64,000 nt of DNA from Nucisporomicrobium flavum (lineage in GTDB: Bacteria; Actinomycetota; Actinomycetes; Mycobacteriales; Micromonosporaceae), in NCBI RefSeq assembly GCF_016464385.1, contig NZ_JADMLH010000001.1, positions 124,001 to 188,000 on the forward strand. The letters run 5' to 3'. Shown here piece by piece: positions 37,127 through 46,226 of the stretch; the first letter of the stretch is position 1, and each line of letters begins with the position of its first letter. Under the pieces are notes generated by a model. That model did not search any database and was not told the origin of the DNA. It saw only the letters and a list, made by a program, of their open reading frames with translations. A program made the position numbers and the translations under genes.

Positions 37127-37132
37127 TACCTT
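37127..37132 (+). promoter_or_regulatory. Possible -10 box for membrane protein gene at 37140
   Basis: TACCTT followed by seven bases and ATG at 37140. No ribosome site, so a leaderless mRNA is likely. Confidence 0.4.
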
Positions 37133-37139
37133 GTCTCGC

Positions 37140-37769
37140 ATGCATCTGGCGCCGCCCGTGCCGCCGAGGTCGCCGACCGGCGTGCGTTTCGCGTGCGCGC
37201 TGCTGTACGGCGTCGCGGGGCTCTGCCTGCTCTCCGCGGTCCTCGAGCTGGTGTTCGTCAACACGGACCTGAGCGTCTACCGCGACGCGTACACCGGTGA
37301 CCCGGGGTCGGGGTTCGGCAGCCTGGTCATCGCGACGCTCGACATCTTCTTCGCCGGTGGCGCGGCCGTGCTGGCCGTGCTCAACGGTCAGGGCCGCAGG
37401 AACGCCCGGATCACGACGTACGTGCTCGGCGGGATCTCGCTGCTGTGCGGTGGCCTGGGCGCGCTGTCGGACCCGTTCCACGGCCCGTCCCACCCGGCCG
37501 GCTCCGGCGCGGCCGACCACGTCATGCCCGCCGTGTACGGCCTCAGCGCGGGCGCCCTGGATGTGTTGACGGCCCTGGCCATCCTGGCGGTGCTGGTGCT
37601 GCTCGCGGTGCCGTCGTCCAGCCACTACTTCGAGACCTGCCACCGCAACCGGTACGTGCTCATCGTGACGACTCCGCCGCCGCCCGGGGTTCCCGTGCAG
37701 CGTGACCTGCCGCCGCACACGGGCAGCCTGCCGCCGATCGACCCGTGGGCCGGACCCGGCGGCGGCTGA
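37140..37769 (+). CDS. Four-helix membrane protein of unknown function
   Basis: 209 residues from ATG 37140. Membrane helices near 16-38 (ACALLYGVAGLCLLSAVLEL), 65-85, 95-113 and 140-163. The cytoplasmic C-terminus is Pro-rich (TTPPPPGVPVQRDLPPHTG), which hints at protein contacts. No family recognised. It may be co-transcribed with nothing, as it has its own -10-like box; the DIP1984 gene converges from the right. Confidence 0.65.
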   Translation: MHLAPPVPPRSPTGVRFACALLYGVAGLCLLSAVLELVFVNTDLSVYRDAYTGDPGSGFGSLVIATLDIFFAGGAAVLAVLNGQGRRNARITTYVLGGISLLCGGLGALSDPFHGPSHPAGSGAADHVMPAVYGLSAGALDVLTALAILAVLVLLAVPSSSHYFETCHRNRYVLIVTTPPPPGVPVQRDLPPHTGSLPPIDPWAGPGGG

Positions 37770-37884
37770 CCGTCCCTGCGGGGTGCGGAGGTCCCCGTTC
37801 CCGCCCCCACCGTCGTGGATCTGCACCCGGTGGTGTGCTGTGCGCTGTGCGCCGTCACCTGTGTGCTGTGCTGGGCATGCGTTG

Positions 37885-37955
37885 TCTTCGGGGAGTCGAA
37901 CCCCCGCGCCTGCCCCCGGCGCACCATCGAAGGGCCGGATTGCCCGCCGGCTTTC
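37885..37955 (-). other. Three-hairpin element with a tRNA-like T-arm, not a functional tRNA
   Basis: In the 229-base gap 37770-37998 the minus strand carries three successive hairpins: GCCGG/CCGGC (8-base loop), GCGCC/GGCGC (7-base loop) and GGGG/CCCC with loop TTCGACT, the exact T-loop consensus. No acceptor stem closes it (the complement of the GAAGACA after the T-arm is absent) and no anticodon arm is regular, so it is not called a tRNA. It could be a tRNA fossil, or a folded 3' end of the DIP1984 transcript. The rest of the gap is a GTGCTGTGC-rich low-complexity stretch. Confidence 0.4.
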
Positions 37956-37998
37956 GGGTTTGTGCACGCCTCCACGTCGGCTACCTGCTCCGCATCCC

Positions 37999-38466
37999 TC
38001 AGTCGATCAGATCGGTCTCCCAGTTCATCCGCTGGATGAGCGTGTCGACCTCGCGGATCCGCCGGGCGAGGTCGTCGGCGCGGCGGCGTAGCTCGGCCAC
38101 CGGCAGGGCGGGCAGCATCTTCAGCTCGGAGCGCAGCTGCCGGAACCCGCGCTGCCCCTCGCCGGTCGCGGCGTCCGCGGCCGACGTGACGACGCTGTGC
38201 CGCAGCCGGAGCACGTCGCGGCGGGCGAGGGCGTCGGTGAGCGTGCCGCCGCCGTCGACGACGGTGGTGGCGTTGGTGCGGTTGATCCGCCGGATGAGGG
38301 TCTCCAGTTCGTCGAGGACGGCGTCCGTCTCGTCGAGCAGGGCGGCAGCGTCCTCGGCGGGGGTCTCGCCCTCCTGGTACCGGGCGCTGCCGGTGATCCG
38401 GGAGCGGAGCTGTTCGGCGCGCCGTGACGCGTCGGCGCGCAAGGCCAGAGCCTCGGCAAGTTTCAT
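37999..38466 (-). CDS. DIP1984 family protein
   Basis: 155 residues, ATG at 38466. MKLAEALALRADASRRAEQL at the start, INRTNATTVVDGG in the middle and LIQRMNWETDLID at the end match the DIP1984 family (named from a Corynebacterium protein; related to septicolysin-like entries). Highly helical, probably a coiled-coil bundle. Function unknown. It is divergent from the ArsR gene. Confidence 0.85.
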   Translation of the reverse strand: MKLAEALALRADASRRAEQLRSRITGSARYQEGETPAEDAAALLDETDAVLDELETLIRRINRTNATTVVDGGGTLTDALARRDVLRLRHSVVTSAADAATGEGQRGFRQLRSELKMLPALPVAELRRRADDLARRIREVDTLIQRMNWETDLID

Positions 38467-38528
38467 GGTCCCGAGTATGGACCGAGATGATCACGCCCGC
38501 AGACCTTTACCCGGCGCTCACCGGCGGC

Positions 38529-38566
38529 TATCCTCAACCCATCGGTTGATAAGCCAGGTGGTTGAG
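38529..38566 (+). promoter_or_regulatory. Promoter and palindromic operator of the arsR-SRPBCC operon
   Basis: -10 box TATCCT at 38529-38534. It overlaps a perfect 6-4-6 inverted repeat TCAACC-CATC-GGTTGA (38534-38549). A second half site GGTTGAG (38560-38566) pairs with CTCAACC (38533-38539). This spacing is what winged-helix ArsR dimers bind, so the operon is likely self-repressed. Confidence 0.65.
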
Positions 38567-38567
38567 A

Positions 38568-38903
38568 ATGACGACAGTGCATCCCATCGACGGCGTCTTC
38601 GCCGCGCTCTCCGACCCGACGCGCCGGGCGATCCTGGCCCGGCTGGCCCTGGGGGAGGCGACGGTCGCCGAGCTCGCCGCGCCGTTCCCGATCAGCGCGC
38701 AGGCGGTCTCCAAGCACCTCAACGTGCTGGAACGCGCCGGCCTGATCGTGCGGACGCGCGAGGCGCAGCGGCGGCGGGTCCGGATCGAGCCCGGCCCGCT
38801 GCGTGACCTCGCCGGCTGGGTCGCCCAGTACCAGCGGCTGTGGGAGGAGCGCTACGACTCGCTCGGCACCTACCTGGACACCCTTCAGAAGGAGGAGCCA
38901 TGA
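38568..38903 (+). CDS. ArsR-family winged-helix repressor
   Basis: 111 residues, ATG at 38568 (TTG 38562 also in frame). FAALSDPTRRAILARLALGEATVAELA and SAQAVSKHLNVLERAGLIVR form the winged helix. There is no Cys pair, so metal sensing of the ArsR/SmtB type is unlikely; this subgroup occurs with SRPBCC proteins. It overlaps the SRPBCC gene by ATGA and probably represses the operon through the palindrome just upstream. Confidence 0.92.
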   Translation: MTTVHPIDGVFAALSDPTRRAILARLALGEATVAELAAPFPISAQAVSKHLNVLERAGLIVRTREAQRRRVRIEPGPLRDLAGWVAQYQRLWEERYDSLGTYLDTLQKEEP

Positions 38904-39367
38904 GCAACACCATCACCATGAGCACCCCGTCCGACACCGAGCTCGTCATGAGCCGCACCTTCGACGCGCCCCAGGAGCTGGTCTTCGCCGCCCACACCCA
39001 GGCCGAGCACCTGCGGCACTGGTGGGGCCGGGGCAACCCACTGGACGTGACCATCGACTTCCGCGTCGGCGGCACGTGGCGCTTCGTCGAGACGGCGGAT
39101 GGGCAGGAGCACGCCTTCCGTGGCGAGTTCCGCGAGATCCAGGCCCCGGACAGCTTCACCTGGACCTTCGAGTACGAGCCCTGGGCCGGCCGGGTCATCG
39201 TCGAGCGGTACGAGTTCACCGAGCGGGACGGCCGCACGACGGTGACGGGCACCAGCACGTTCGCCTCGCCCGAGGACCTGCAGGCCATGGTGAAGTCGGG
39301 CATGGAGACGGGCGCCGAGCAGAGTTACGCCGCGCTCGACGCGTACCTGGAGAAGGCCCGCGGGTGA
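38900..39367 (+). CDS. SRPBCC (AHSA1-like) domain protein
   Basis: 155 residues, ATG at 38900 with AAGGAGG upstream, overlapping arsR by four bases. MSRTFDAPQELVFAAHTQAEHLRHWWG and YEFTERDGRTTVT are typical for the START/AHSA1-like fold, which forms a hydrophobic pocket. Commonly paired with ArsR; the ligand and role are unknown. A 15-base-pair hairpin follows. Confidence 0.92.
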   Translation: MSNTITMSTPSDTELVMSRTFDAPQELVFAAHTQAEHLRHWWGRGNPLDVTIDFRVGGTWRFVETADGQEHAFRGEFREIQAPDSFTWTFEYEPWAGRVIVERYEFTERDGRTTVTGTSTFASPEDLQAMVKSGMETGAEQSYAALDAYLEKARG

Positions 39368-39375
39368 CACGCGAG

Positions 39376-39408
39376 CCCGAGGTGCCGCACGCCGTGCGGC
39401 ACCTCGGG
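39376..39408 (+). terminator. Perfect 15-bp hairpin after the SRPBCC gene
   Basis: CCCGAGGTGCCGCAC, loop GCC, then its exact complement. No U-tract follows, as is usual for high-GC actinobacterial terminators. It insulates the arsR operon from the formate dehydrogenase promoter. Confidence 0.75.
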
Positions 39409-39416
39409 AGGTGGTC

Positions 39417-39422
39417 TAGGGT
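39417..39422 (+). promoter_or_regulatory. -10 box for the formate dehydrogenase operon
   Basis: TAGGGT at 39417-39422, eight bases before ATG 39431, with no ribosome site; a near-leaderless start is likely. Confidence 0.45.
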
Positions 39423-39430
39423 CGTTTCCC

Positions 39431-42400
39431 ATGGGCGTCCGTACGTGGCTCGACCACTGGCCGGTGTACCGGCAGCTGACCGGAACCGACCCGCTGGGGC
39501 GCGGCGAGGCGGCGAAGTCGGAGCGCTCGCGCTCCCTCACGGCACGCACCGAGACCGCCGACTCGATGGCCCGGTCGGTCTGCCCGTACTGCGCGGTCGG
39601 CTGCGGCCAGCGGATCTTCGTCAAGGACGGCAAGGTCGTCCAGATCGAGGGCGACCCGGACAGCCCGATCTCCAAGGGCCGGCTGTGCCCCAAGGGCTCG
39701 GCCAGCAAGAGCCTGGTCACCAGCGATCGGCGCCAGCAGAAGGTCCTCTACCGCCGGCCGTACGGCACGCGGTGGGAGGAGCTGGACCTCGACACGGCGA
39801 TGAGCATGATCGCCGACCGGGTGCTCGCCGCGCGCGACGAGACCTGGGAGGACGCCGACGAGGACGGGCGGCCGCTCAACCGCACGCTCGGCATCTCCAG
39901 CCTCGGCGGCGCCACGCTGGACAACGAAGAGAACTATCTGATCAAGAAGCTCTTCACCGCCGTGGGCGCCATCCAGATCGAGAACCAGGCCCGTATTTGA
40001 CACTCCGCCACCGTCCCCGGTCTGGGGACCAGCTTCGGCCGTGGCGGGGCCACCGGATTCCTCCAGGATCTGGCGAACGCGGACTGCATCATCATCCAGG
40101 GTTCCAACATGGCGGAGGCCCACCCGGTGGGCTTCCAGTACGTGGTGGAGGCGAAGAACCGCGGCGCCAAGGTCATCCACATCGACCCGCGGTTCACCCG
40201 GACCAGCGCGCTCGCGCACTCGTACGTGCCCGTGCGGGCCGGTGCGGACATCGCGTTCCTGGGTGGAGTGATCAACTACATCCTCGGCAACGAGAAGGAC
40301 TTCCGGGAGTACGTGCTCTCGTACACCAACGCGTCCATGCTCGTCAATGAGGATTTCAAGGACACCGAGGAGCTCGACGGGCTGTTCTCCGGCTACGACC
40401 CCGAGCTCAACACGTACGACCAGAGCAGCTGGCAGTACCTCGGCCAGCAGGACGAGGGCCAGGAGGAGGGGGAGGCGCACGCCGACCGGGAGACCGCCTC
40501 CGGGCTGGAGCAGGAGTCGCACGGCCCGCCGGTCCCCGCCGACGTGCCCCGCGACCCGACGTTGCAGGATCCGCGCTGCGTCTACCAGGTCCTCAAGCGG
40601 CACTACGCCCGGTACACGCCGGAGGTCGTCGAGCGGGTCTGCGGCGTGCCGCAGGACAAGTTCCTCGAGGTCTGCGAGGCGTGGACGGCCAACTCCGGCC
40701 GCGAGCGCACCACCGCGCTCGTCTACTCCGTGGGCTGGACCCAGCACAGCGTCGGCGTGCAGTACATTCGCGCCGGGGCGATCATCCAGCTGCTGCTGGG
40801 CAACATGGGCCGGCCGGGCGGCGGCGTGATGGCGCTGCGCGGGCACGCCAGCATCCAGGGCTCCACCGACATCCCGACGCTGTTCAACCTGCTCCCCGGC
40901 TACCTGCCGATGCCGCACCACAGCCAGCACGAGACGTACCGGCAGTGGATCGACGCCATCCGGCACCCCGAGCAGCAGGGCTTCTGGGCGAACGCCGAGT
41001 CGTACGCGGTCAACCTGCTCAAGGCCTACTACGGCGAGAACGCGACGAAGGACAACGATTTCGGGTACGGCTGGCTGCCCCGGCTGACCGGCGACCACGG
41101 CACGTACCAGCAGGTCCTCGACATGATCGACGGCAAGATCAAGGGGTACTTCCTGCTCGGGCAGAACCCGGCGGTGGGCTCGGCGCACGGCCGCGCCCAG
41201 CGCCTGGGCATGGCCAACCTGGACTGGCTCGTGGTCCGCGACCTGTTCATGATCGAGAGCGCCACGTTCTGGAAGGACGGCCCGGAGGTCGCCACCGGCG
41301 AGATCGTGCCGGAGGAGTGCAAGACAGAGGTGTTCTTCCTGCCCGCCGCCTCGCACGCCGAGAAGGAGGGCACGTTCACCCAGACGCAGCGGATGCTGCA
41401 GTGGCGTGAGAAGGCGGTCGAGCCGCCGGGCGACTGCCGCTCGGAGCTGTGGTTCTTCTACCACCTCGGCCGGATCATGCGGGAACGCCGGGCCGGCTCC
41501 ATCGACAAGCGCGACCAGGGGCTGCTCAACCTCGCCTGGGACTACCCGCTGCACGGCGAGCGGGGCGACGAGCCCAGCGCCGAGGCCGTGCTCAAGGAGA
41601 TCAACGGCTACGAGATCGCCACCGGCCGGCCGCTGTCCGCGTTCACCGAGATGAAGCCGGACGGCTCCACCGCGGGCGGCTGCTGGATCTACACCGGCGT
41701 CTACAAGGACGGCGTCAACCAGGCCGCCCGGCGCAAGCCGCGTACCGAGCAGGACTGGGTGGCCCGCGAATGGGGCTGGGCCTGGCCGGCCGACCGTCGC
41801 ACGCTCTACAACCGCGCCTCCGCCGACCCCGAGGGCCGTCCCTGGTCCGAGCGGAAGAAGTACGTCTGGTGGGACGAGGACGCGGGGGAGTGGACCGGCT
41901 ACGACGTGCCGGACTTCGAGAAGACCAAGCCGCCGTCGTACCGGCCGCCGGAGGGCGCGACCGGCGTCGAGGCGATCAGCGGCGACGACCCGTTCATCAT
42001 GCAGGGCGACGGGAAGGGCTGGCTCTACGCGCCCAGCGGGCTCATCGACGGCCCGATGCCGACGCACTACGAGCCGGCCGAGTCGATGATCCGCAACCCG
42101 CTCTACGGCCAGCAGGCCAACCCCACCCGCAAGGTGTACGAGCGCTCGGACAACCTGACCAACCCGAGCCCGCCGGAGCGGCACAGCGAGGTCTACCCGT
42201 ACGTGTTCAGCACGAGCCGGCTCACCGAGCACCACACCGCCGGCGGCATGAGCCGGCAGCTCGCGTACCTGTCGGAGCTGCAGCCGGAGATGTTCGTCGA
42301 GGTGTCGCCGGAGCTCGCGGCCGAACGCGGGCTGGAACACCTGGGCTGGGCGCACATCGTCACCGCCCGGGCGGCGATCGAGGCGCGGGTGCTGGTCACC

Positions 42401-42703
42401 GACCGGCTCACGCCGCTGCGCATCGAGGACCGTACGGTGCACCAGATCTGGATGCCGTACCACTGGGGCGGCGAGGGCCTGGTGACCGGCGACTCCGCGA
42501 ACGACCTGATCGGCATCACGCTCGACCCGAACGTGCTGATCCAGGAGAGCAAGGTGGGCACCTGCGACATCCGGCCGGGCCGCCGCCCCACCGGGCCGGA
42601 GCTGCTGGCGTACGTGCAGGGTTACCGGGATCGGGCCGGCCTGACGCCGGGTCACCGCACGCCCATCCTCACCACCGAGGTCGACGAGCCGGAGGACAGC
42701 TGA
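39431..42703 (+). CDS. Formate dehydrogenase catalytic subunit, selenocysteine-containing (Sec190)
   Basis: 1090 residues if the in-frame TGA at 39998-40000 is read as selenocysteine; ending at that TGA would give a useless 189-residue fragment. The molybdopterin bis-MGD oxidoreductase has a [4Fe-4S] motif CPYCAVGCGQ ... GRLCPKG (Cys 51, 54, 58, 86). ARI-U-HSATVPGLGTSFGRGG equals the Sec region of E. coli FdnG (RVUHGPTVAS). The C-terminal molybdopterin-binding domain has HHTAGGMSRQ and QIWMPYHWGGEGL. It oxidises formate to CO2. No twin-arginine signal is present, so the enzyme should face the cytoplasm, unlike E. coli FDH-N. A hairpin follows the TGA (see SECIS). Operon with the FeS and NrfD-like subunits, 1 base apart. 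Confidence 0.92.
40001..40047 (+). promoter_or_regulatory. SECIS element for Sec insertion at the TGA 39998-40000
   Basis: Right after TGA comes a double hairpin: lower stem CCGCCAC (40005-40011) with GTGGCGG (40041-40047), upper stem GTCCCC (40013-40018) with GGGGAC (40024-40029), apical loop GGTCT (40019-40023). In E. coli fdhF the SelB-binding loop also holds GGUCU, exactly 18 bases after the UGA, as here. SelB should bind this loop. Confidence 0.85.
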
Positions 42704-42704
42704 C

Positions 42705-43766
42705 GTGGCGGGACCCAACAGCTTCTACGGGCCGCTGGACCCGGCGCCCGACGCCGGGTACGTGGACGCGCCGCCGCGGATGGGCTTCTTCACCGACACC
42801 AGCGTGTGCATCGGGTGCAAGGCGTGCGAGGTGGCCTGCAAGGAGTGGAACCTCGTCCCGGACGACGGCTTCAACCTGCTCGGGACCTCGTACGACAACA
42901 CCGGCGGGCTGACCGCGAACTCGTGGCGCCACGTCGCGTTCATCGAGCAGCCGGCCGCGGGCAGCGGCCACGGCACCGACACGCCGGGCGCGTTCGCCGG
43001 GATGCCGACCGGGCCGTCCGCGAGCGCGCACACGGCCGTCGTCGCGGCCGGGACCAGCCAGGACACGGGTACGGATCCCGGTGTGCCCGCGGCGCCCGAC
43101 GCGCTCGCCGCCGCGGCCACGATCACCGCCCCCGGCACTCAGTTCCTGGGGATGCCCGGGGCTGATCTGCCCGGGCGGACCATGGACGCGCCGCGCTCCG
43201 ACTTCCGCTGGCTGATGATGTCCAACGTGTGCAAGCACTGCACCCACGCGGGCTGCCTGGACGTGTGCCCGACCGGTGCCCTGTTCCGCACCGAGTTCGG
43301 CACGGTCGTCGTGCAGGAGGACATCTGCAACGGCTGCGGGTACTGCATCCCGGCATGCCCGTACGGTGTCATCGACCAGCGCAAGGACGACGGCCGCGCG
43401 TGGAAGTGCACGCTCTGCTACGACCGGATCGGCGACGGCCTCACCCCGGCCTGCGCGAAGGCCTGCCCCACCGAGTCCATCCAGTACGGCGAGCTCGACG
43501 AGCTGCGCTCCCGGGCCGCGCACCGCCTGGAGAAGCTGCACGAGCAGGGCGTGGCCGAGGCCCGCCTCTACGGCCACGACCCGAACGACGGCGTCGGCGG
43601 CGACGGCGCGTTCTTCCTGCTCCTCGACGAACCCGAGGTGTACGGCCTGCCCCCGGACCCGGTGGTGACCACCCGCGACCTGCCGGACATGTGGAAGCGG
43701 GCCGGCGTCGCGGCGCTGGCCATGGCGGCGACCATCGTCGTGTCGTTCGCGGGACGGCGGCGATGA
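42705..43766 (+). CDS. Formate dehydrogenase iron-sulfur subunit
   Basis: 353 residues, GTG at 42705. Four [4Fe-4S] Cys sets: VCIGCKACEVACKEWN, CKHCTHAGCLDVCPTGA, ICNGCGYCIPACPYGV and CTLCYDRIGDGLTPACAKACP. A Ser/Ala/Gly-rich insert of about 70 residues sits after cluster 1. A single membrane helix near the C-terminus (AGVAALAMAATIVV) anchors it. It passes electrons from the catalytic subunit to the membrane partner and quinone. It is followed by NrfD with an ATGA overlap. Confidence 0.93.
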   Translation: MAGPNSFYGPLDPAPDAGYVDAPPRMGFFTDTSVCIGCKACEVACKEWNLVPDDGFNLLGTSYDNTGGLTANSWRHVAFIEQPAAGSGHGTDTPGAFAGMPTGPSASAHTAVVAAGTSQDTGTDPGVPAAPDALAAAATITAPGTQFLGMPGADLPGRTMDAPRSDFRWLMMSNVCKHCTHAGCLDVCPTGALFRTEFGTVVVQEDICNGCGYCIPACPYGVIDQRKDDGRAWKCTLCYDRIGDGLTPACAKACPTESIQYGELDELRSRAAHRLEKLHEQGVAEARLYGHDPNDGVGGDGAFFLLLDEPEVYGLPPDPVVTTRDLPDMWKRAGVAALAMAATIVVSFAGRRR

Positions 43767-44917
43767 GGCCCCGGGAGGAGCGGGAGCGGCCCCGCGACGA
43801 GCGCCTCAGCCCGCCCCCGGCCGGCCACGAGGGCAGCGGCCTGAGCCGCGACGCGGGCGGTGCCTCCCGCTCGGCGCGCCGCGGTGGCAAGGGGCGCGGC
43901 CGCGGTGACCGCTCGATGGTGCCCCCGGCCGACTTCCGCTCCTACTACGGGCGCCCCATCGTCAAACCGCCGGTCTGGCACTACGACATCGCGGCGTACC
44001 TGTTCACCGGCGGCCTCGCGGCGGGCTCCTCGCTGCTCGCGGCGGGCGGTGACGCCACCGGCCGCCCCGCGCTGCGCCGCGCCGGGCGGATCACCGCGCT
44101 GGGCGCGCTGACCGCCAGCACGTACTTCCTGATCAACGACCTGGGCCGCCCCGAGCGCTTCGTCAACATGCTGCGGGTCGCGAAGCCCACCTCCCCGATG
44201 TCCATGGGTACGTGGATCCTCAGCGCGTTCGGAGCCGCGGCGGGCGCTGCCGCGGTCGCCGAGGCCGCCCCGATCCTGCCGGAACGCGGCGTGCTCGGCC
44301 TGGCCCGGCGCCTGCTCCCACCGGTGGGGACAGCCGGCCAGTACGCCGCCGCTGCCGTCGCGCCCGCGCTGGCCACGTACACGGCGGTCCTGCTCGCGGA
44401 CACGGCCACGCCCAGCTGGCACGCGGCGTACCCGGAACTGCCCTATGTCTTCGCGGGCAGCGCGCTGGCCAGCGGCGCGGGCGTCGGCCTGCTGGCCGCA
44501 CCCTGCGACCAGGCAGGCCCGGCCCGCCGCATGGCGGTCTGCGGCGCGGCCCTCGAGCTGTACGGCGCCCACCGCGTCGAGACCACCAAAGGCATCCTCA
44601 GCGAACCGTACCGCGACGGCCGGCCCGGCAGACTCCTGCGCGCCGGTCGCCTGCTGACCGCGGCCGGCGTGGCGGGCGCGGTGCTCGGCCGGCGCAGCCG
44701 CGTCGTGTCGGCGCTGTCCGGGCTGTCGCTGCTGACCGCTTCGCTGGCTACCCGGTTCGGCATCTTCGAGGGCGGCGTGGCGTCGGCGAAGGATCCGAAG
44801 TACACGGTCGTCCCGCAACGGGAACGCCTGGCGGCGCGCGCTGCCGAAGTCGCCGCCTCGGACGCGAAGACCACCGATGTTCCGGAGGGAAGCGGCTCGG
44901 GCGGGATCGGCGTCTGA
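43763..44917 (+). CDS. NrfD-family membrane subunit of formate dehydrogenase
   Basis: 384 residues; ATG 43763 overlaps the previous stop (ATGA). An alternative ATG at 43916 would remove a basic, low-complexity leader of about 51 residues and start at MVPPADFRSYYGRP. Eight to nine helices follow, with YYGRPIVKPPVWHYDIAAYLF and FLINDLGRPERFVNMLRVAKP (NrfD/PsrC marks). It hands electrons to menaquinone. The combination of Sec-FDH, ferredoxin-like and NrfD subunits suggests a respiratory formate dehydrogenase of actinobacterial type. Confidence 0.88.
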   Translation: MRPREERERPRDERLSPPPAGHEGSGLSRDAGGASRSARRGGKGRGRGDRSMVPPADFRSYYGRPIVKPPVWHYDIAAYLFTGGLAAGSSLLAAGGDATGRPALRRAGRITALGALTASTYFLINDLGRPERFVNMLRVAKPTSPMSMGTWILSAFGAAAGAAAVAEAAPILPERGVLGLARRLLPPVGTAGQYAAAAVAPALATYTAVLLADTATPSWHAAYPELPYVFAGSALASGAGVGLLAAPCDQAGPARRMAVCGAALELYGAHRVETTKGILSEPYRDGRPGRLLRAGRLLTAAGVAGAVLGRRSRVVSALSGLSLLTASLATRFGIFEGGVASAKDPKYTVVPQRERLAARAAEVAASDAKTTDVPEGSGSGGIGV

Positions 44918-44920
44918 GCC

Positions 44921-46111
44921 TCAGCCCGGCCGTCCGGCGGCGAGCGCCGGGTACGTCGGGAGCGTGATCGCCTCCGCCTTGCCGAACTGCCGGGCCAGCA
45001 GCTGCCGCATGGGCCAGCGTGACATCGACCGCATCGACAGCGCCCGCAGCCGGATCGCGGCCTGCGACCTCGGCGCGAACGCGGCCATCCCGCCCGGGGG
45101 CAGCCGGGTGCCCTCGGCCACGTAGGCGGCCATCTCCGCCTGGTATGCGGTGAAGGCGGTCTCCGGGTCGGCCGCCGTGGCCAGCTCGCCCGCCAGGACG
45201 TACGCACCGACCAGGCTCATGCTGGTGCCGAGCCCGGCCAGCGGGGAACCGCAGTAGCCCGCGTCGCCGAGCAGCACCACCCGGCCTCTGGCCCACCGCC
45301 CGACGTGCACCCGGTCGATCGAGTCGAAGTGGAAGTCGTCGGCGGCCGGCATGGCGGCGAGCAGGGCGGGCACCCGCCATCCCGCGCCGGTCAGCCGCTC
45401 GGTTACCAGGCGCTGCACGTCGGCCCGGCCGAGCCGGTCGTACCGGGTGCGGGAGCGGAAGGTCAGCATCGCCTTCGCCGTGCCGACCCGCTCCGGGCGG
45501 ATCCCGGCGACCCGGCCGCCGGGCGCGTTGTACATCTCGAACCAGCCGCCCAGGTCGCCCGGGTCCGGCACGGTGAACAGGGCCCCGTACCCGCCCACCG
45601 GCCGGACGAACTCCTGCTCGGGACCGAACGCCAGGGCGCGTACGCCGGAGTGGACGCCGTCGGCGCCGACGACCACGTCGAACCGCTCGGTGCCGCCGCC
45701 GGCGAAGGTGACCCGGCCGTCCGGGTGCAGCGCCGAGATGCGGTCGCCGAAGCGGTAGCCGGCCGTCGCCGCGGTGGTCTCCAGCAGGATGCGGCTCAGG
45801 TCGCCCCGCGCGATCTCGATCTCCGCGACGATGCCCTCCCCGCCGAAGGCGTCCGCCGGCATCGCGGCGAGCCGGCGGCCGCGGGCGTCCACCAGCGCGA
45901 CGCCGCGTTCGTCGACGCGGTGCGCCCGGACCGCGGGCATGAGGCCCATCCGCTCCACGACGGTACGGGCGGCGCCCCGGATGTCGACCGCCTGGCCGCC
46001 GGGCCGGGGCTGCGGCGCCTGCTCCACGACGGTCACCTCCGCCCCGGCGCGGTGCAGCCAGAACGCCAACGCGGGCCCCGCGATCCCGGCCCCGGAAATC
46101 AGTACACGCAT
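44921..46111 (-). CDS. FAD-dependent monooxygenase
   Basis: 396 residues, ATG at 46111. GAGIAGPALAFWLHRAGAEVTVVEQ is the FAD Rossmann site; VVVGADGVHSGVR the DG motif; VVLLGDAGYCGSPLAGLGTSMSL the GD motif. It belongs to the group A flavin monooxygenases such as those modifying tetracyclines or aromatic compounds. Divergent from the GntR-TetR fusion gene through a gap full of GTACTAG boxes, so that regulator probably controls it. Confidence 0.9.
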   Translation of the reverse strand: MRVLISGAGIAGPALAFWLHRAGAEVTVVEQAPQPRPGGQAVDIRGAARTVVERMGLMPAVRAHRVDERGVALVDARGRRLAAMPADAFGGEGIVAEIEIARGDLSRILLETTAATAGYRFGDRISALHPDGRVTFAGGGTERFDVVVGADGVHSGVRALAFGPEQEFVRPVGGYGALFTVPDPGDLGGWFEMYNAPGGRVAGIRPERVGTAKAMLTFRSRTRYDRLGRADVQRLVTERLTGAGWRVPALLAAMPAADDFHFDSIDRVHVGRWARGRVVLLGDAGYCGSPLAGLGTSMSLVGAYVLAGELATAADPETAFTAYQAEMAAYVAEGTRLPPGGMAAFAPRSQAAIRLRALSMRSMSRWPMRQLLARQFGKAEAITLPTYPALAAGRPG

Positions 46112-46127
46112 GTCGGACGCTCCCTGC

Positions 46128-46226
46128 GTACTATGTACGGACGTGTACTAGGCAGCGTATTAACGACTCCCTCCAGGGGCAATCTGCACTAGTACGGGAC
46201 CGGCCGGGTGGACCCGGTGTACTAGG
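46128..46226. promoter_or_regulatory. Cluster of GTACTAG-like boxes between monooxygenase and its regulator
   Basis: GTACTATGTAC (46128-46138, near palindrome), GTGTACTAGG (46143-46152), ACTAGTAC (46188-46195) and GTGTACTAGG again (46217-46226). Two exact copies and two variants in about 100 bases form a likely operator for the GntR-TetR protein. Confidence 0.65.

Noticed and set aside
37885..37955. Functional tRNA on the minus strand
   Set aside because: The T-arm fits, but there is no complementary acceptor stem or regular anticodon arm.
39431..42703. Formate dehydrogenase as two genes or a nonsense pseudogene (stop at 39998)
   Set aside because: The TGA lies at the Sec position, a SECIS-like hairpin follows at the right distance, and selA, selB, selC and selD are in the window.
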